From contig NZ_QFFN01000003.1 in assembly GCF_003129925.1 (NCBI RefSeq), positions 62,001-126,000 on the forward strand: 64,000 nucleotides of DNA. Reading direction: 5' to 3'. Positions 61,406 to 64,000 of the stretch are shown piece after piece. The position numbers and the translations under genes were made by a program. Source of the DNA: Bifidobacterium catulorum (GTDB lineage: Bacteria; Actinomycetota; Actinomycetes; Actinomycetales; Bifidobacteriaceae). The notes under the pieces were generated by a model that did not search any database, had not been told where the DNA came from, and saw nothing but the letters and a program-made list of their open reading frames with translations. How positions within the stretch are numbered: the stretch's first letter is position 1; the number at the start of each line of letters is the position of its first letter.

Positions 61406-61648
61406 ATGGACGTCACTGTCGATCAGGAGACGTTGAAGGACATGAGCCGTGTCCCGTTGGGGGAGCGGCTCGCATGGACGCCGGCGCAGGCCGCCCAGGT
61501 GTACTCGCTCGACTACAAGGGCCTGCTGTGGGCCATCAACAACGGCGACGTCGACACGTGCCGGCCCCCGAACAGGCTCGGCAAGCCCGGCAAACGCAAG
61601 GTCACCCGCGAGGCCATGGACCGGTGGCTGCGCTCCATGGAGGAATAG
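61406..61648 (+). CDS. Excisionase/MerR-like HTH protein
   Basis: An 80-aa protein with a winged-helix excisionase-type fold (LAWTPAQAAQVYSLDYKGLLWAINNGDVDTCRP, then KRKVTREAMDRWL). Such proteins direct integrase towards excision or act as small regulators. GGAGGTGG precedes the ATG. It is separated from the Cro-like operon by the antisense coiled-coil gene. Confidence 0.7.
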   Translation: MDVTVDQETLKDMSRVPLGERLAWTPAQAAQVYSLDYKGLLWAINNGDVDTCRPPNRLGKPGKRKVTREAMDRWLRSMEE

Positions 61649-62198
61649 GACCTCCCGCACCGGGGGAGAAGACGGTGGCGCCATGCGCCGCGCGCTTTTG
61701 ATGCAACCCCCGTGTGCGGGCGGACCGCCGCCACGGCCTACGGGAGAACCCTTGGAACAGCCAACCAACCATCAACGGTCGGCGGATCATCCCGGGCCTG
61801 GCGACGGCATCGACAAAGGACAAGTCGCTAACACCAAATAACCATAACCGAACAGCGCGGAAACGGCCGGAGGATTTTACGTACTCTCACTCTCTCCCCG
61901 GCCGGTTCCGGCACCCCTCGGGGCCGGCAGGCTGGCCCCCGGCCGAGATCCTGCGGACCATGCCGCGGGGCAAAGGCCGGGAGCGGGTTCGATTCCCGCA
62001 CGGTCCACTCAGGGGCGCCGCGTCAACGCCACCCCCGGCATCGAGATCCATGCCGGGGGAACGATGGCACGGAAGACGGGGTCTACCTTTCTTCGCCCCG
62101 TCACCGACCGTGCCAGCGCGACACCCCGCCCACAAAACCAAAAAAGCCCCCGCCTTACGGCGGGAGCGAATGAAGAAAACCAAGGAAAGGATACCACG
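61649..62198. other. Structured noncoding gap with a tRNA-like fold
   Basis: About 550 bp without a supported gene. It holds GC-rich hairpins near 61890-61945 and a tRNA-like element at 61955-62006: acceptor-like GGACC/GGTCC, a 4-bp arm TGCC-GCGG-GGCA, and a textbook T-arm GCGGG-TTCGATT-CCCGC at 61983-61999. An anticodon arm is missing. A CCCGCC/GGCGGG hairpin follows near 62155. The role is unknown: a noncoding RNA, a tRNA relic or a packaging/replication site are all possible. Confidence 0.45.
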
Positions 62199-62471
62199 AT
62201 GAACGAACAGAACCCGCCGAGACCACCACAGACGGCACAACACCTCAAGGAACGACCCACCAGCCGCCACGACGCCGCCATGATCGCCGCCGGCGTCGCC
62301 ATCATCCTCCTGTCGGCCCTGCTCGCCGTCTGCGGCGTGGTCGCGTTCATATGGGCCATCTGGTTCCACCAGCACGGATACAGCCCATGGGAGGCCACGA
62401 GCCTGGCGCTCGCGTTCCTGCTCGCCAGCTCCCTGATCTGGCACTGGATCGGATGGGACGTGAGGTCATGA
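62199..62471 (+). CDS. Small membrane protein, unknown
   Basis: A 90-aa protein with a Pro/Arg-rich N-terminus and two hydrophobic helices (about residues 28-53 and 66-86) around an amphipathic loop. No family recognised. AAGGAAAGG precedes the ATG. It overlaps the next gene by 4 bp. Confidence 0.65.
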   Translation: MNEQNPPRPPQTAQHLKERPTSRHDAAMIAAGVAIILLSALLAVCGVVAFIWAIWFHQHGYSPWEATSLALAFLLASSLIWHWIGWDVRS

Positions 62472-62713
62472 GCAAGGTCACGCAACTCTACTACACGCCG
62501 ACGCAGGTGTCGCAGCTGGCGGGCGGCAGCCCCACCGTCAAGACGCTGGCGAAATGGCGGACCCTGGGCACGCAGTCCGGCCTGCCGTTCATCAAGCTCG
62601 GGCCGAAGCGCGAGGGCTGCAAGAACGACAACCGGCGCGTCCTCTACCCCGTCAAGACGACCGAACGGTGGCTGAAGGCCAACGGCTACCAGTCCCGGAC
62701 CCTCGCGGCATAA
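62468..62713 (+). CDS. HTH protein, excisionase-like
   Basis: An 81-aa basic protein with a probable MerR/excisionase HTH (YYTPTQVSQLAGGSPTVKTLAKWRTLG, then RVLYPVKTTERWLKANGY). It is translationally coupled to the membrane protein gene by ATGA overlap. Together with the earlier HTH gene it may control early transcription or excision. Confidence 0.6.
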   Translation: MSKVTQLYYTPTQVSQLAGGSPTVKTLAKWRTLGTQSGLPFIKLGPKREGCKNDNRRVLYPVKTTERWLKANGYQSRTLAA

Positions 62714-62758
62714 CACGCCCCGCCCTGACGCCCCCATCACAGCGAAGGAGACCGATTG

Positions 62759-63289
62759 ATGCCCTACTCACAGCAGAAGCTCAACGAATTCTGCGCCACG
62801 CCCGCAAACGACCTCAAGGCCGCGCAACGCTCACAGGCGCTCGCCTGGAAGAGGCGGCAGATCGACGACCCGGACACGTGGCAGCGCGTCCTCGACCGGC
62901 TGGCCGCCGACGGACGGCTGAGCGTCGACGACGCCGTCGCATGGGTATTGGACCAGCACGACGAACCCGAACCCGATTCTGAAACTAATCCTGAAACTGA
63001 AACTGAAACTGATTCTGAACCCGAAGCCGGAAACAGCGAGGAAACCACCATGGAAGACAAGGCCACATTGCACACGTACGAAATCGAGTGGATGCGACAC
63101 AAGCTGACCGCCGCATACAACGCGCTTTCACTCGTCGAACACACCCTCATGAACAGCGGCAACTACTCGCAGGCCAATGCCGCGCACCGCGGCATCTCCT
63201 CCATCATGCTCACGTTCAGCCACCTGCGCCTGCTCGAAACGGAACTCGCGATGAACCCCGACGAATCCGGGGAAGACGAGGCCGAATGA
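62759..63289 (+). CDS. Early phage protein with acidic linker, unknown
   Basis: A 176-aa protein in two parts: an N-terminal basic helical region (residues 1-70) and a C-terminal helical region (about 98-176), joined by a Glu/Asp/Thr/Ser/Pro linker. The linker DNA is a GAAACT-type hexamer repeat (about 62968-63026), much richer in A and T than its neighbours. It overlaps the YqaJ gene start and AAGGAGA lies before its ATG. Its position suggests a recombination-related partner of the nuclease. Confidence 0.55.
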   Translation: MPYSQQKLNEFCATPANDLKAAQRSQALAWKRRQIDDPDTWQRVLDRLAADGRLSVDDAVAWVLDQHDEPEPDSETNPETETETDSEPEAGNSEETTMEDKATLHTYEIEWMRHKLTAAYNALSLVEHTLMNSGNYSQANAAHRGISSIMLTFSHLRLLETELAMNPDESGEDEAE

Positions 63290-64000
63290 TGGCGAAGCGG
63301 ATGACCATCAAGGACACCGACGCATACATGGTGCGGCGGTTCAGGCAGCGCACGAAGGCCGCACGCCATGACGCATGGCTCAAGGCCCGCGCCGAGGGTG
63401 TGGGCGGCAGCGACATGGCCACGATCCTCGGGCTCAACCGGTACGCCACCCCATACGACCTGTGGCTGGAGAAGACCGGACGCCGGGCGCACGAGGACAT
63501 CTCGGACAAGTGGAGCGTGGTCAGGGGCAACGCGTTGGAGGCCGAACTGCGCCGCCGGTTCCGCCGCCTGCACCCCGAATGGCAGGTCACCGACGGCACC
63601 GACATCGGCATCATCAGCCGCAGCCACCCCGTGCTGCACGCCTCGCTGGACGGGTTCATCTGGGATTCGGAAACGGAATCATGGGGCGTGTTGGAGATCA
63701 AGACCGCCAACGCCGGCCGGGGCCGCACCGACTGGCATGACACGGACGGGAACCTCAGGGCGCCCGGCTACTACATGGCGCAGGTCACGCACTACATGGC
63801 CGCGACCGGCTTCACCTGGGGCGTGTTCTACGCCGACATCGGCGAGGCCGAGCCGGTGGAGGTCCGCTTCGACCGCGACGAGCAGGACATCGAAACGGTC
63901 ATCCACGCCGCGGAGGAGTTCTGGGGGTTCGTCACCCGCGACGAGATGCCCATGCTCACCGGCGGCGACGTCGCCAAGGCGTACCCCGAACCGTCCCAAG
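63286..64000 (+). CDS. YqaJ-type viral recombinase/exonuclease, 5' part
   Basis: The frame is open to the window edge (238 codons seen). The protein is a PD-(D/E)XK-family exonuclease of the lambda Exo/YqaJ type used in phage recombination. Motifs are EGVGGSDMATILGLN near residue 40, RGNALEAELRR near 85, the catalytic Asp in HASLDGFIWD near 125, and the ExK pair in VLEIKTANAG near 140. The start is ATG 63286 or 63289, overlapping the previous stop. It normally pairs with an annealing protein such as RecT, which would lie to the right. Confidence 0.85.
   Translation, partial: MMAKRMTIKDTDAYMVRRFRQRTKAARHDAWLKARAEGVGGSDMATILGLNRYATPYDLWLEKTGRRAHEDISDKWSVVRGNALEAELRRRFRRLHPEWQVTDGTDIGIISRSHPVLHASLDGFIWDSETESWGVLEIKTANAGRGRTDWHDTDGNLRAPGYYMAQVTHYMAATGFTWGVFYADIGEAEPVEVRFDRDEQDIETVIHAAEEFWGFVTRDEMPMLTGGDVAKAYPEPSQ

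Noticed and set aside
60618-61406. Plus-strand frame (MGYGVSMERLVLTADSLV onwards) opposite the coiled-coil gene
   Set aside because: The minus frame has a membrane helix, regular heptads, a -10 box and a clean start. The plus frame has none of these and its first part duplicates another gene in a different frame.
61930-62007. Functional tRNA gene
   Set aside because: The T-arm is excellent and the acceptor pairs partly, but no anticodon arm can be placed between them and no CCA follows.
61714-62202. Plus-strand frame of 162 codons in the structured gap
   Set aside because: Pro/Arg-rich with no ribosome binding site, and it runs through the tRNA-like element and hairpins. It does not look like a protein.
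62960-63030. CRISPR-like repeat
   Set aside because: The repeats are contiguous hexamers without spacers, inside a coding frame. No CRISPR array is visible anywhere in the window.

Overview
The window is GC-rich actinobacterial chromosome and reads as a Bifidobacterium. The strongest signs are a fruEKFG-type fructose ABC transporter, a gluABCD glutamate transporter, the mtrA-mtrB-lpqB operon, SepH, a DUF4193 protein next to dut, a Rel (p)ppGpp enzyme, and parE and parC close together. Many genes have a TANNNT -10 box 6-9 nt before the start codon with no ribosome binding site, as expected of leaderless actinobacterial transcripts. I cannot name the species.

Layout. 1-1496: 3' end of parE, closed by a perfect 15-bp hairpin. 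1740-8193: an accessory cassette of sugar kinase, LacI-type regulator, NCS1 permease and a large cytosolic GH106-like glycosidase. 8204-12839: lhr-type helicase, broken by a frameshift in a G6 tract. 12853-18747: parC, a phosphodiesterase, sepH, a DUF4193 protein and dut. 18809-26786: rel, a DUF349 protein, hisS, aspS and a YbaK-like deacylase. 26878-30428: gluABCD. 30580-36633: a MenG-like methyltransferase, a secreted 5'-nucleotidase, PPK2 and a Ski2-like helicase. 36682-42323: rarA behind a perfect LexA-type SOS box, then mtrA-mtrB-lpqB. 42591-47339: fruEKFG. 47690-52592: a frameshifted MHS transporter, a threonine aldolase-like enzyme, an aminotransferase and a D-2-hydroxyacid dehydrogenase. 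52683-54147: metI and metN, minus strand, without a metQ.

From about 54,150 to the right edge the window holds the left arm of a prophage or related integrated element. It contains a tyrosine integrase, hicAB, an ImmA-type protease, a DUF3800 protein, a truncated RhuM gene, a HEPN-motif Abi_2 protein, a divergent regulator pair on a symmetric operator, small early genes, an antisense coiled-coil membrane protein, a structured gap of about 550 bp with a tRNA-like fold, two excisionase/MerR-like HTH proteins and a YqaJ-type exonuclease cut by the window edge. The order integrase, defence genes, repressor switch, early genes, recombination nuclease is that of a temperate phage early region.

Working together: ParC and ParE form topoisomerase IV. 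Rel, Dut, PPK2 and the nucleotidase act on nucleotide pools. MtrA, MtrB and LpqB couple envelope state to transcription. The Glu, Fru and Met transporters supply carbon and nitrogen. The Abi, HicAB, RhuM and DUF3800 genes look like phage-borne accessory or defence cargo. No CRISPR array, rRNA gene or canonical tRNA gene was seen.
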